A program made the position numbers and the translations under genes. A DNA stretch of 64,000 nucleotides. Origin: Aspidiotus rigidus. Its lineage: Eukaryota; Arthropoda; Insecta; Hemiptera; Diaspididae. Of this stretch, positions 48,383-59,559 are shown piece by piece; the stretch's first letter is position 1; the number at the start of each line of letters is the position of its first letter. The notes below the pieces were generated by a model. That model worked only from the letters and a program-made list of their open reading frames with translations, had not been told where the DNA came from and did not search any database. The stretch spans positions 3,038,001 through 3,102,000 of the forward strand of contig JAVHKY010000018.1 in NCBI GenBank assembly GCA_035079385.1, in the 5' to 3' direction.

Positions 48383-51300
48383 AAGGCTCTAGCCGGGTAA
48401 GTGGGGGGGGGGGGAATGACCTTGGTTGGAAAATGTTTCAATGTCCGTCAAAATGGTGTCCCCAATGAGAAAACTCGAAATCCAAAAAATTGTACCCATC
48501 CGCTCACCCACATGGGCTGCAGAGTGATTTTTAGGCCTAAAATCCAAATGGCTGTATCTCAGCCAATAATGATCGCACAGCATTGAAACTTGAGGACATT
48601 TTAGTATATATGAACGTTCATCCATGGTATTTTTTTTCAAAAAAAAACCATTGATATTTTTCCTAGTTTCTAGCTATAACAAAACTTCAGACTCGAATAA
48701 AAAAAAATCGGGGGGGGGGGGGGGGCAGGCACGTGGGAAAAATCATTCATTTGAAGCGCCATATCCTTTACTACAACATACATGAGTACCATAGTCCTCG
48801 GTGAGGTGCAACATTCCCAGAAAAATAAATATTTAATGAATTTCTGTGATTTTTCCATGAATACCGGGGTGAACTATGACTGCTACCGCAATAGACCGCG
48901 AGAAATCAATGGTCAATGTTCGAGGTCAAAAATACGCACTCCTCCGTGAGATGAAATGGGAATGTTGATAGACCAAAAATATATTTTTAGTATTTCGTTT
49001 ATCGATTTGGTCAACTCTTATGTAAACACGTCCCCCGATTAGGTGGAGTACGTTAGATTGAGAAAAATAGTTGAAAAATTCTCCAGTCGCTGGAACAGTC
49101 TGAAAATAGAAGAGAAGTGAGAAAATCCGCTTTTTCACCTTGGAGAACAGTGAGTTTTGGTATTTCATTCATCAAATAGTTCAGTTCTCACGTAAACATG
49201 TTCGCCGAGTTTGAAAAAAATGGTCAAAAAATTCTCCAGTCACTGGAACGTTCTGGAAATGACAAAAATTAGAGAAAATCCACTTTTTCACCCTGGAGGA
49301 CCGTGAGTTTTGGTATTTCATTCATCAATTCGTTCAATTCGTAAGTAAACATTAACGCCAAGTTTGAAAAAAACGATCAAAAAATTCTCCAGCCGCTGTA
49401 ATGGTCTGGAAATGACAATAAATCGGGGAAATCCACTTTTTCACCCTGGAGAATCGTGAGTTTTGGTATTTCATTCCACAATTCGTTCAATTCTCATTGT
49501 AACATATCCGCTGAGTTTGAAAAAAATGGTCCGAAAAATTCTCCAGTTTCTGGGATGCCCTGGAAATAGTAAAAACTCCAGGTAATCCACTTTTCAAACA
49601 TGGAAAACCATGATTTTTCATATTCTGTTTATCAACAAGGTCAATTCATATGTAAATACATCCGCCGAGTTGGAAAAAAATAGTCAATAAATTCTCCAGC
49701 CGCTGGAACGATCTAGAAATAGTAACAAATCCAGAAAATCAACTTTTTCAACATGGAGAGCCCTAATTTTTGGTATGTTGTTCATCAAAAAGGTCAAATC
49801 TTCTGTTAATACCTCCGCCGAGTTTGAAAAAAATAGTCCAGAAATTCTTTAGTCGCTGGAATAGTCTGAAAATTGAAAATTGAAAATATCTGCCATTTGA
49901 ACTTGGAGAATCGTGATTTTTATATTCTATTTATCAATAAGGTCAATTTTTGAGTAAATACATCCCTATTTCGAAAAAAATATTCAATAAATTCTCCAGA
50001 CGCTCATTGGTATGGTCGATTCTTCTAAGAACACTTCCGCCGAGTTTTAAAAAAATTGAAAAAAATTCTCCAGTCGTTGGGACGCTCTGAAAATATTAAA
50101 AAATCAAAGATATACACCCGCCACTATGATTCATGGGTTACTTTTCCCCCCTCGAGTCGCAGCGGTACAAATTGTGTTACTGATAGCCGTGCACTCGCAT
50201 GATGTGGAGGAATCCTTTTCCGAGATACAAGAAGACAATCATCTCCTTTGTATTGTCATGCTCATGAATTCCAATATTTAAAGCATTGTCACCTCAACTC
50301 GAGAGGAGATTCCTGCACTTCATGGAAGTGCACGGCTCCCAGTAACACAGTTTGTACCTCTACGACTTCAGGGGAACAAAAATGAACATTCAACACTTTA
50401 AAGTAAAGGAAATAAATCTTAGGGGTGGGTGTGTATCGGTTTTTTACTATTTCCAGAGCGTCCTAGCGACTGGAGAATTCATTGACTATTTTTTTCCCAA
50501 CTTGTAAGACTTATTAACATAAGATTGGACCTAATTGATGAAGAACATACCAAAAATCAGGGCTCTCCATGTTGAAAAAGTGGATTTTCTGAACTCGGTA
50601 TTTCTAGACCGTTCCGGCAACTGGAGAATTTATTGACTAACTCGGCGGATGTATTTACATAAGAATTGACCTTGTTGATAAACAGAATATGAAAAATCAC
50701 GGTTTTCAATGTTGGAAAAGTGGATTACCTGGAGTGTTTACTATTTCCAGGGCATCCCAGAAACTGGAGAATTTTTCGGACCATTTTTTTCAAACTCAAC
50801 GGACATGTTTACATGAGAATTGAACGAACTGTGGAATGAAATACCAAAACTCACGATTCTCCAGGGTGAAAAAGTGGATTTCCCCGATTTATTGTCATTT
50901 CCAGACCATTACAGCGGCTGGAGAATTTTTTTACTATTTTTTTCAAACTTGGCGTTCATGTTTACTTAGGAATTGAACGAATTGATGAATGAAATACCAA
51001 AACTCACGGTCCTCCAGGGTGAAAAAGTGGATTTTCTCTAATTTTTGTCATTTCCAGAACGTTCCAGCGACTGGAGAATTTTTTGACCAGTTTTTTCAAA
51101 CTCGGCGAACATGTTTACTTGAGAACTGGACCTATTTGATGAATGAAATACCAAAACTCACGGTCCTCCGAGGTGAAAAAGCGGATTTTCTCACTTCTCT
51201 TTTATTTTCAGACTGTTTCAGCGACTGGAGAATTTGTCAACTATTTTTCTCAATCTAACGTACTCCACCTAATCGGTGGACGTGTTTACATAAGAGTTGA

Positions 51301-51927
51301 CCAAATCGATAAACGAAATACTAAAAATATATTTTTGGTCTATCAACATTCCCATTTCATCTCATGGAGGAGTGCGTATTTTTGACCTCGAACATTGACC
51401 ATTGATTTCTCGCGGTCTATTGCGGTAGCAGTCATAGTTCACCCCGGTATTCATGAAAAAATCACAGAAATTCATTAAATATTTATTTTTTTGGGAATGT
51501 TGCACCTCACCGAGGACTATGGTACTCATGTATGTTGTAGTAGAGGGTATGGCGCTTCAAATGAATGATTTTTCCCACGTGCCTGCCCCCCCCCCTCGAT
51601 TTTTTTTTATTCGAGTCTGAAGTTTTGTTATAGCTAGAAACTAGGAAAAATATCAATGGTTTTTTTTTGAAAAAAAATACCATGGATGAACGTTCATATA
51701 TACTAAAATGTCCTCAAGTTTCAATGCTGTGCGATCATTATTGGCTGAGATACAGCCATTTGGATTTTAGGCCTAAAAATCACTCTGCAGCCCATGTGGG
51801 TGAGCGGATGGGTACAATTTTTTGGATTTCGAGTTTTCTCATTGGGGACAACATTTTGACGGACATTTGAAACATTTTCCGACCAAGGCCATTTCCCCCA
51901 CCCCCCCTTACCCGGCTAGAGCCTTTA
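48383..51927. mobile_element. 3.5-kb foldback element with arms of about 155-bp tandem units
   Basis: AAAGGCTCTAGCCGGGTAAG (48383) is mirrored by CTTACCCGGCTAGAGCCTTT (ends 51927). The two arms, about 1.8 and 1.6 kb, match by eye nearly base for base: for example CAGTCATAGTTCACCCCGGT at about 51431 is inverted at 48867-48886. Each arm has a unique outer part (about 600 bp) with C/G homopolymers, then about seven to eight degenerate units of about 155 bp carrying TTTTGGTATTTCATTCATCA and AAAAATTCTCCAGTCGCTGG. The centre (50160-50350) is also an imperfect inverted repeat around GTGTTACTGATAGCCGTGCA. No transposase gene or target duplication is seen. It could be an FB-type DNA element or an inverted duplication. 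Confidence 0.85.
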
Positions 51928-51929
51928 TA

Positions 51930-53495
51930 ATAATCAGATCTATTTCCTCAAATTTACTCAAGGCGCTAGAGGTATTCTCGTTCAATGTAAACAAATGTGC
52001 AATCCGAAAAACCAAGATCAAACGTTTTCGCTTTAATTCTCAAGGTTGAGGTTTGATGCAAGCTAGTCCTCAAAAATACACTCTATGAGTATTTATCGCC
52101 GTTGTGGGCAATGACGTACTTGTTCTCGTCGTTGGTATTTGAGAATTAAAGCGAAAATATTTGTTAATCCCCTCGTAGCTCAGCGGTTAGAGCAGTCACT
52201 GAAAAACATCTTTCTCGCCTACACTAGTATGAGAATACCAAACGCTTAAATCAATCGTTTAGAAGTTTTCCAAGAACACCATCTTATTCTCCTCCGAGCA
52301 ATATTTCCCTTGTGAGTCTCTCGTCTTGACAGTTTTCAGAGCTCAAGCCTTGAGCGCGTTTCACCCACCTTGGATACAGCAAAGTTGAAGGTTCGATTTA
52401 GAAACTTCCATTTGAGATTTGCAAAGATCTCTGGACCTATTTCATGGACAGTTACTCAAGTCTAAGGGCTTGCCATGGTTGAGGCAAAACCATTCCATCA
52501 TTGAGTACAATGAGTTTCTCACAAAAAAAAGCACAACTATTATTGATATTTGCCAACGATACCAAATCTAAGCACAAGATTTTCGATACAAACGAACCTA
52601 ATTGGGAGAGAATGATACGAGAAGTGATCAAAAGAAATGGGATTGAAATCTGCGACGAGAACCGAAGTCGCGAATACAAATTGATACGATTTGGTTATTG
52701 ATCCATGCTGGGAAGTTCTAGAGAAACCCATGCGAGGGCACAAAAACTGTTGATCGAAGAATCATAAGCCTTTGCCTTGAAGACTAACGTCGAGTTCAAA
52801 ACCTCGTTCGAAACTGTTTCATGTAAGGACCAGGTCGTTGACTCACGCGTACGAATAAAAATCCACAAGCTCTACTTCTCTTAGGTTACGGGTAAAATGT
52901 ATTTGCTTTTGCACATACAAAATACAATATGTACACTTCTCGAAGAACACACTGGTACGCGTGCGGTTATTGAGGCCTCACCCCAAGCGGATTACTAATC
53001 TACTAATGAAACGTTCGCTATCGATTGTCATTCGATCTGGCACTTCGGGTGTAATCATGATCCGACATCTACAGTAGCTTTCGGGTAAACACAAAAGACG
53101 AAATTACGAGTGCGACTAACATTCGGTCTGTCGTCGACAAAACCGAAATTCAATCCCATACTCGTACCGAAGGTTTATATTTAGATAGCAAATGGACATT
53201 GGGTCATGTCTTCATGACATCAAAAAGAGAGAGAAGAAGAAAAAAATATGTCTAAAGGCCGGAACGTGAATTCAACGGGCGACTTTTGCTACGCGATACT
53301 TTAATGCACAAAAATCGACCATTCAAACCACTATATATAGTTAATTCATTGGATGAGTATTGTTTGTCTTCTGTTTATTACACGCGTCGGACTTTCTTTT
53401 CAGATTATCATCATCTTTTTTTTTTTTAAACGAATATCGCCGCTCGTGATTGATACATTGAAAAATCTATATTTATAAACGTCATCGATGGAATA
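51930..53495. other. intron sequence with a tRNA-like fragment, otherwise unrecognised
   Basis: Apart from the tRNA-like head at 52168 I see only unique sequence. A 66-codon plus-strand frame at 52501 reads as charged protein (TNEPNWERMIREVIKRNG) but resembles nothing I can name. Confidence 0.35.
52168..52200 (+). other. tRNA-like head (acceptor and D arm, A box)
   Basis: CCCCTCGTAGCTCAGCGGTT then AGAGCA has a proper D arm (GCTC/GAGC) and a pol III A box (TAGCTCAGCGG). No anticodon arm follows, and the only GGTTCGA B-box-like word is about 220 bp away at 52391. It is therefore a tRNA pseudogene fragment or SINE head, not an intact tRNA. Confidence 0.5.
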
Positions 53496-53501
53496 ACTTA
53501 C

Positions 53502-53585
53502 TTCGTCTTTTTTGTTCATTGGCGAGTTGACGTTCGCTGCTTTCTGACTTCTCTCTTTCGCGTAACACATCCATCTTCAATTCCG
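53502..53585 (-). CDS. dac: dachshund exon: start of the Dachbox-C coiled coil
   Basis: This is an 84-bp internal exon of the dachshund transcriptional cofactor (Ski/Sno/Dac family), which acts in the nucleus in the eye, leg and brain determination network. A polypyrimidine tract and CAG acceptor precede it on the minus strand, and a GTAAGT donor follows it. It encodes ELKMDVLREREK and then ERQLANEQKRR. The family hallmark is ELKMDFLRERE followed by a glutamine- and arginine-rich helix, as in vertebrate DACH1 and fly Dac. The exon begins with two bases completing a codon (xCG, probably Ala) and ends with one base (A), so its phase matches the next exon at 11669 exactly. The preceding exon was not found between here and the window end, so it probably lies beyond 64000. 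The identification rests on remembered family sequence plus the perfect phase match. Confidence 0.9.
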
Positions 53586-54430
53586 CTGAAACAAAAATAA
53601 ACAGCTTATAAAATATTATATAAATATGTAATACTGTTAATCGAATATTTAAAAAAAACGATAAGAAGACGGATAACCTTTAGAACGAAAGTTACGTAAA
53701 ATTACGGGAGGCCAATAAACTACTTAAGTTATGAATTGGAGGATTTCTCCACGTGAGGTAATAGAATTTTTATTGAAAATGATGTATTCTTTAATAATGC
53801 AATGCACTTTTAAAAATATTACTCTCACGAAGGTAACTTGACGCACCTGGAAGTGACATCTTGAGAAGTGCACGAGTATACATTTGCCACTGAGATCATT
53901 CACTTTTACTCTCGGTTACTGTAAAGCAAAGGTGAGAATCTACCAGGAGGAGAATATTGTCATAAAGTTCTTTGTCAAAAATCGCTATGGACACCAGTCC
54001 CATATTTTGCGATATTTTCGAAGGCGATGAGGGATCCTTGATTAGTTTCCTTCCCCGTCAACTTGCCACGAACAAGAAAGTTGACACAATTATTGATCTT
54101 GTGACGTCAATATGAATAATTCCATACCTATAACTTCCTTTCATTATTCATATTATGGTACGAGCCCAGTGATCTTATTGGCTACAGTAATGCTGCGTTG
54201 TGATTGGCTCACTTTACTATAGATGCTACGTTTCTATATTGACTACCAGAAGTACTCCCATCTTATTGGTCGTTTCTGTTCTCATCCAATCACCAAGCCA
54301 AATATTCGCAAACTTTCGTAGTCAAAAATGATTACATTAATCAAAATACTAGCTTTTTACCGTTTTGCCTTTGTAATCTCCACCTGTCCCTAAGTTTTCT
54401 CTCTTCGCGCGGGTTTTACATGCACTGTAC
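53586..54430. other. intron sequence upstream of the dac Dachbox-C exon
   Basis: There is no recognised gene. A perfect 12-bp hairpin occurs (AATATGAATAAT at 54109, ATTATTCATATT ending 54153). Confidence 0.4.
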
Positions 54431-55000
54431 GACCTCAAACATCCCTTCATCATGTGAAATACTGACTCACCATCTTCTTTCTCGCTTGATTTTTCGTGCC
54501 CTTTTCTCCAGACGTCAACTTTCTCCTAAATGCCTTCGCACTGTTCGCAACTAACCTTGCACACTCCACTCCAGTTCCTCTTGTCCTTTTCTTCCGTCTG
54601 GTCGTTGATCATTTTCTTCACCATGATTGGGTTGCTATGTATGCCCACATTCACGCCATAATCACTGAACGTCCTTCCCACCTTATTTTTGCACTTCCCT
54701 ATGTAAGTTACTGAGCCGACGAGATTTATTTTCCCCAAGGACTCTCTGAACCACGCCTCTAGAGAGGGCGTTGGCTACTGCTTTCTCGATTTTTTTCCTC
54801 TTCTCCTCATTGTTTTTAGGAGTGGGCAGTAGTTCTGAATCACCACTAAGTTATGCCTGGGGTGGAGCTCTGGTATGCGTTTGCCTCTTTCAGATTCTGT
54901 AATCTATGCTGTTATTCTCCAGTATCAGTGTCAGGTCCAAATAGTTGATGGACTTATCACCCTTTTTCCACAGTGAATTTGATGCTTTTATCTACCGCAC
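54430..55000 (-). pseudogene. Penelope-like element fragment (second family), RT thumb to nuclease start
   Basis: Minus-strand frames read IKFTVEKG, then INYLDLTLILENNSIDYRI-like words (the Penelope INFLDL thumb motif), LGEINLVGSVTYIGKC, KRNWSGVCKVSCEQCEGI, and after a shift RRKLTSGEKG. This is the RT-to-GIY-YIG region, matching the plus-strand fragment at 29.9 kb including the gap at the nuclease core. Upstream remnants may reach 55360. Confidence 0.6.
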
Positions 55001-55389
55001 TTGTTTCCAGATGGAATTGATCCATCTGTCTATTAGTGCTCCACCACACGCATGTATTTAGCCTAGTATTTGATCGAGCTGTTGCCTTTCAATATCTTAT
55101 TTTCCAAGTCATTCATGAATATCTTCGCCAGTATTGACGATGGCAATAATTCCATTCTAGTCCTTTTCTCCTGGCTGTAGAACCACCCACCAAACGAGCA
55201 ATAGTTCTCCCTTCCACCATTTTGGCGTACGTCAGCTCGTCGGTTAGTTGCCTACAGCGCGTTCCTTTGAATGTTAGCGGGGAACCTGCGGTCTCCTTGA
55301 TTGGGAGCGTATTCCTATAGGGAATTTCCGTAAGTGCGTCCGAATTCGTCACCAAGGTAAGTTCGTTAGGTTGCGGGACTTGAAACTCT

Positions 55390-57940
55390 CAAGCTATTAT
55401 AATGATGAGAAAGGAGACTTGAAAAATTTCAATTCTGAAGTTATTATCATGACGAGAGGGAGAATTAGGAAAACTCAAGCTATCCGGCTTTTGTGACGTC
55501 ATAATATCCAGAGACTTGAAATATTTTTTACCATTGAGCTGTGCGTATATACAGTGGCGGATCCAAGGGAAAGCAGAGGCCATGCTTTCCCCTCTTGGAA
55601 AATGAAATTAAGGGGAAAAAAAGGAAAAACTCGAAAAAAAGGGGGAAATGAGAAGAAAAAGAGAGAAAATATAGGAAAAAATACCATGAATTTAGAGGGC
55701 AGAAACAAAAAAAAATTTTTAAGCCCGCCATTGCTTATACGCAAGGAGGAGCTTGAGAACAGGACTGAGAAACGACGTCATCAAACCAAGTTAGAAGCAT
55801 TTGTCCAGGCTAGATATCATACGAATTTGTCTAGGCTAGATCAAATTCAGAGAGAGCCTTCAAGAGATATTTTACTGTTCCGTGCATCATCGCCTGTACT
55901 GAAGTATAGGACAGATAATACAGACTGCTAAGCATATCAACATTCACTGTGACACCACTAAAGCCTCCTTCACAGCAACTTTCTTCTTCAAAGGATAAAC
56001 TCGGTTTCTTGAAGCCTCGCGTTCTCCTTCCACCTACTTTATAAAATAATTTCAATCGGTTTTGCACACCTAAGAGACCCAAATACGTCTACTCACTTAA
56101 ACATGGAGACAACAAAAATAAGACGAGCTCTTCTCCATGGGCTGTAAAATTTGTGGGTTCCCCGCTGCTCGCTGCCATTGCAAGGTTTTTAATGGCCTCT
56201 AAAATTTTGTTTTCATATCTTATTCGCTTAATATTTATTTGAAAATTCGGGATAAAAAAGATGTAATTCAAGGAGTTGCATTGGGAGGGTGACCTTACTA
56301 CAGAATTTGTAACTCAATCACATGCCTTGTATTGTGGTGCAGAAAGTCGATGACAAGGATTAAGAGGGGGTGTCCAAGATACTACAGTTATGATCTATTT
56401 CCTCCAAATTTTTTCCATTGCTCCCACTTCCATCCCAAAAAAATGTATTCTCCACCTCGTGAAGTCACCTTTCAACCTCTCCCCTCCCCTCTCGGGAGAG
56501 CTGTGATATTTTATAGTCTCCGTCAATGGCTCCTATTTCCCTGTTTCAAACGAGAATTGTACAAGTCCGCGACATCAAATTCCAAAAATTTCCCTACTCA
56601 CACAAGGTCCATTTTTCTCGTACGTTCCATCATTTTACGATGCTCGCTTCTTTCGAAAAACATGAAAACCAATCTCCCCGCCTCTCCTTCCCATAATAAA
56701 AAAAAAAAGGTCAATTTTGGGAATCGCGATCTCTCATTCATATTATTATATTTTCAAGGCTAATAAACTCATCAGTGAGATTCAGCTGTGCACGATCAAA
56801 GTTTTTTAGAATCGTCGAAGCGTGCCTGAATTATACGAAGTTCACGAAAAACTTGCCGTCGAAGAAAACAGAGTCGATGCAAATTTAAAACGAAAATTAC
56901 ATCTCGTACTTGTCGCTTAATGGAAAACAGACGAGGGAAAATGGAACTGTGTGTATGTCTATATACATTTTTCTTTTTTAATTTCGGTTCTATTACCGGA
57001 GCCGGTAAAACGAGAGTGAGAAAAACGAAAAACAAAACACTCAACGTATCCCGCGAGGGTTTGTCCACTTTATTTTTTTCCTCCTCTCCTATGCGCGAAA
57101 AAAACATTTAGCGTCGACTATAAATATATCGCGTAGAAATGATTTTCACGCGCTTTTAGCATTTTCTTTTTCTCTCTCTTTTTTTTACACTTCTCTGGAT
57201 CTTTTTTTTCCATTCACATTTTGTTTTCCTTGGGTGTTGTTCTTCATATTTTCTATTAAGCTCCTTTTCTTCAGCGGGATTCTACACTGATACGGATGAG
57301 GGCAAACTGCGCTAATCTCGCGCGCTTCCATGATTTACGCGCTTTATATGAACCTTATAGAAATTACGAATCATTCTCGCGGGATGGTCGGTGTAACTAA
57401 ATGCTAAAATAGAGCGGAGGGTAGATGCGGCCGTCAAATACTTTTGATTTATACCACGATAAATGGTGAAGAATTTCAGGCTCTCGGTCTTATTTTTCGA
57501 ATGAAGTTTTACGAAAGCTTTGTACGTACACATATAGCTGACTGCAGGATGTTTCATTTTTGCGCGAACTTTCTCGATTTTGTTCTATACCCGGCGTTTC
57601 TTCGTGAGAATTATTTCTCGCACGCGAGTAATTGAGTACACAATGTATATACTTACTTATATATCGCAATAATGGCATTCAGGTGCGAAGTTATGACGAG
57701 AGGAAAAATAAAGAGATGGAGCGCAGAAACCTATGGCTCGAAACGATGCACGGGTAAGTTCCTTCAAACGGGTAATTAGAATACTCTTCCGACACGTACA
57801 TGTAAGCATTACTGATGTAGTAGAACCGGCGCAGGTTTTGCTCGTATCAATAATCATAACCTATTATGATGAGAATTTCTTGATTATTATGATGACATTT
57901 AATTCAGCACTTATCGACTTTTTTACGAGAATGGCGAGAA
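55390..57940. other. mostly unique intron sequence
   Basis: A short GACTTGAAAAATTTC repeat fragment lies at 55378-55520. A purine-rich low-complexity stretch (55590-55700) encodes Lys-rich frames of no significance. The rest, including 56.8-57.7 kb, shows no recognised gene. Confidence 0.35.
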
Positions 57941-58065
57941 TATAAAATGACGTCTTCAGAAATCAGAATTAATGATTGTATCACGATTTATAGTCCGAAT
58001 TACGATATGTTTGTGTTTTCAGGAGACGGTTGGCGATTCAATAACTTCTTCTGTTTTCTCAGAAA

Positions 58066-58448
58066 ACGTCAGATGAAGTGCCTCGGTGTTAAGCTAGACC
58101 CAAACTTAAGCTTCAAGGAACATCTAAAATACACAGGGGAGAAGATTGATGCAGAAAACGGCTCACAACCTTCGGAGATGCAGCTTTACGGCGCGCAAAG
58201 TCATATTCGAAGGTCTTATCTACTCTTTGGCGAAGTACTGCTCATCCATATGGCGCGATAGACGGAGGCTTAAAACATACACAGGAGTAATCGATAGAGT
58301 CCAACAACACTGCGAAGTCATCAGCAGCAGAAGTTACCACGACATCAGCGCCGAGGGTGCACAACTTCTTTCCTTCAACACCCCACTACTCCTGAAGATA
58401 ATTGAGCGACCGGCGAAATGGCTGTTAGGAAGAGAAGTGCCAATATGA
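58066..58448 (+). pseudogene. R1-type LINE: RT C-terminal fragment
   Basis: The plus strand reads QMKCLGVKLDPNLSFKEHLK then YTGEK, and after an inserted base MMQKTAHNLRR, KVIFEGLIYSLAKYCSSIWR, VIDRVQQHCEVISSRSYHDI and SAEGAQLLSFNTPLLLKIIE. These correspond to the YLGVxLD, YSIxxYxxxIW, VQRxxLLRxxxxYRTxS and AxxVLxxxPPL blocks of R1 elements. The polymerase core and zinc knuckle are absent, and it stops at 58448. Confidence 0.75.
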
Positions 58449-58814
58449 TACTAGGGTCATCTATACCACCAATCGAGAAAGACGAGGACTTTGGATTGGT
58501 ACTCGAAGACTAAAACATAAGCTTTTAAGAGGTGGCAAACGCCATGGAAACTGCAACTCTTAATGAATGGGACAGATTGAGGCCGAAAAGTGGGCACACG
58601 AATTGATCCCATCGGTGAAGAACCGCCCACTCTTAGAAATCGCACCAACTTTCTCGGTGTTGCAGGCGGATGGAGGATATTGATGCGGATTCGGTCGTAA
58701 ACATTGGGCCTGGTGTAAATATCTAGAATTCTTTTTCTCGCATAAATTGTGCTAGACCGAGAGTCTCCAAATAGACTGTGGAGCGAACCCGACGACCCCA
58801 TTGCAAACTAAGAA

Positions 58815-59060
58815 TGGAGACATTGACGACGCGGACGAATTTAGCTATACTTGGGCAGTGTTGTCACTCAAAACGGAATCACGCAAAGCACCAGCTGCTG
58901 TATTTAAGCCTGGGAGACGGGTTTCAAACAATTAGGGCCTAAGAAGAGGCACGAAATTTGCCGTATACCGCGCCGTGGTCTTGCCTACTGTTCCGAGATC
59001 TGGAGCGTTAGAAAAATTTGAGAGTCAAACGAACGGATTTCGTATATCAAACCGTCGTCT
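58815..59060 (+). pseudogene. LINE RT C-terminal relic (RTE-like)
   Basis: Frames on the plus strand give NGDIDDADEFSYTWAVLSLK (as in xEFxYLGSxxS) and KFAVYRAVVLPT then LLFRDLE-like sequence (YRAVVLPTLLYGSETW). Frameshifts are frequent. The polymerase core of what looks like the same type lies next door on the opposite strand. Confidence 0.5.
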
Positions 59061-59104
59061 CGCGAACTGCGAATCGATTGAACAATTGATAACGCGCTCA
59101 ATGT

Positions 59105-59540
59105 CGCGCTTTCAGCCCTTCAGTCTGCTGAGTAGGATTAGTCCTCTTTCGTATCTGTAGTCAAAATTGATGTCTCTGTCGAGCAGCCTTCTATCCATCA
59201 GCCGTCATAAACATGGTGAAGAGAGAAAGGGCTGTAACACAGTCTTGCCGTACGCCGCTGGCCATGGTGAAGGCATCTGTTGTTCTGTTGTGCCGCCTTA
59301 TATTACGCACGCTTCGTTTCTTTCATGCAGAGCTGCAACCACATTGACGGACTTATCCAGGCAACAGAGTGGTCCAGAGAGCCTTCCGATGCACCATGTC
59401 GAATGCCTTTTCGAAATCTGTAAAAACGGTATGAAATTCCGAGTTTTGTTCTTCACGTTTTCCTGGACTTGTCAGATTTCAAACCTCATATTCACTGTCC
59501 TCCGATCAATAGAAAAGCTGACCTGTGATTCTTGAAGTAG
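59105..59540 (-). pseudogene. LINE RT core relic (RTE-like), inverted relative to its neighbour
   Basis: The minus strand reads QVQENVKNKTRNFIPFLQIS then KRHSTWCIGRLSGPL, corresponding to the QExxxExNRxLYIAFIDLxKAFDxVxRExL block, and NVVAALHERNEACVI-stop-GGTTEQ, corresponding to IxxLHDGMxAxVxxGGxxS. RRLLDRDINFDYRYERGLIL then LSRLKG matches the IxIxYRxDGxLFNLxRLKA segment. Motif A Asp is lost. No YADD motif is recognisable. Confidence 0.55.
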
Positions 59541-59559
59541 TGCCTCTCAACGGGGTGTA

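Larger units (their letters stand above)
11670..53501 (-). other. dachshund intron of about 41.8 kb
   Basis: This is the interval between the two Dachbox-C exons, bounded by GTAAGT at 53501-53496 and a TTTATAG acceptor at 11676-11670 (minus-strand order). It holds nearly all repeats and mobile-element remains listed below. No further dac exon with compatible phase was recognised inside it, but a small alternative exon could be missed by eye. Confidence 0.85.

Noticed and set aside
48926..51385. Repeated frames (MKYQNS...ATGEFF) on both arms of the foldback as a protein family
   Set aside because: The unit of about 155 bp changes frame each time, and the peptides exist only because the DNA repeats.
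52168..52410. A tRNA gene with A and B boxes
   Set aside because: The anticodon arm is missing and the boxes are about 220 bp apart without a tRNA-like fold. Only the head is tRNA-like.
57657..57857. Minus-strand frame ending before GTAAGT (HNFAPECHYCDI) as a dac exon
   Set aside because: It has no similarity to dac, and no good acceptor with the phase needed to join the exon at 53585.
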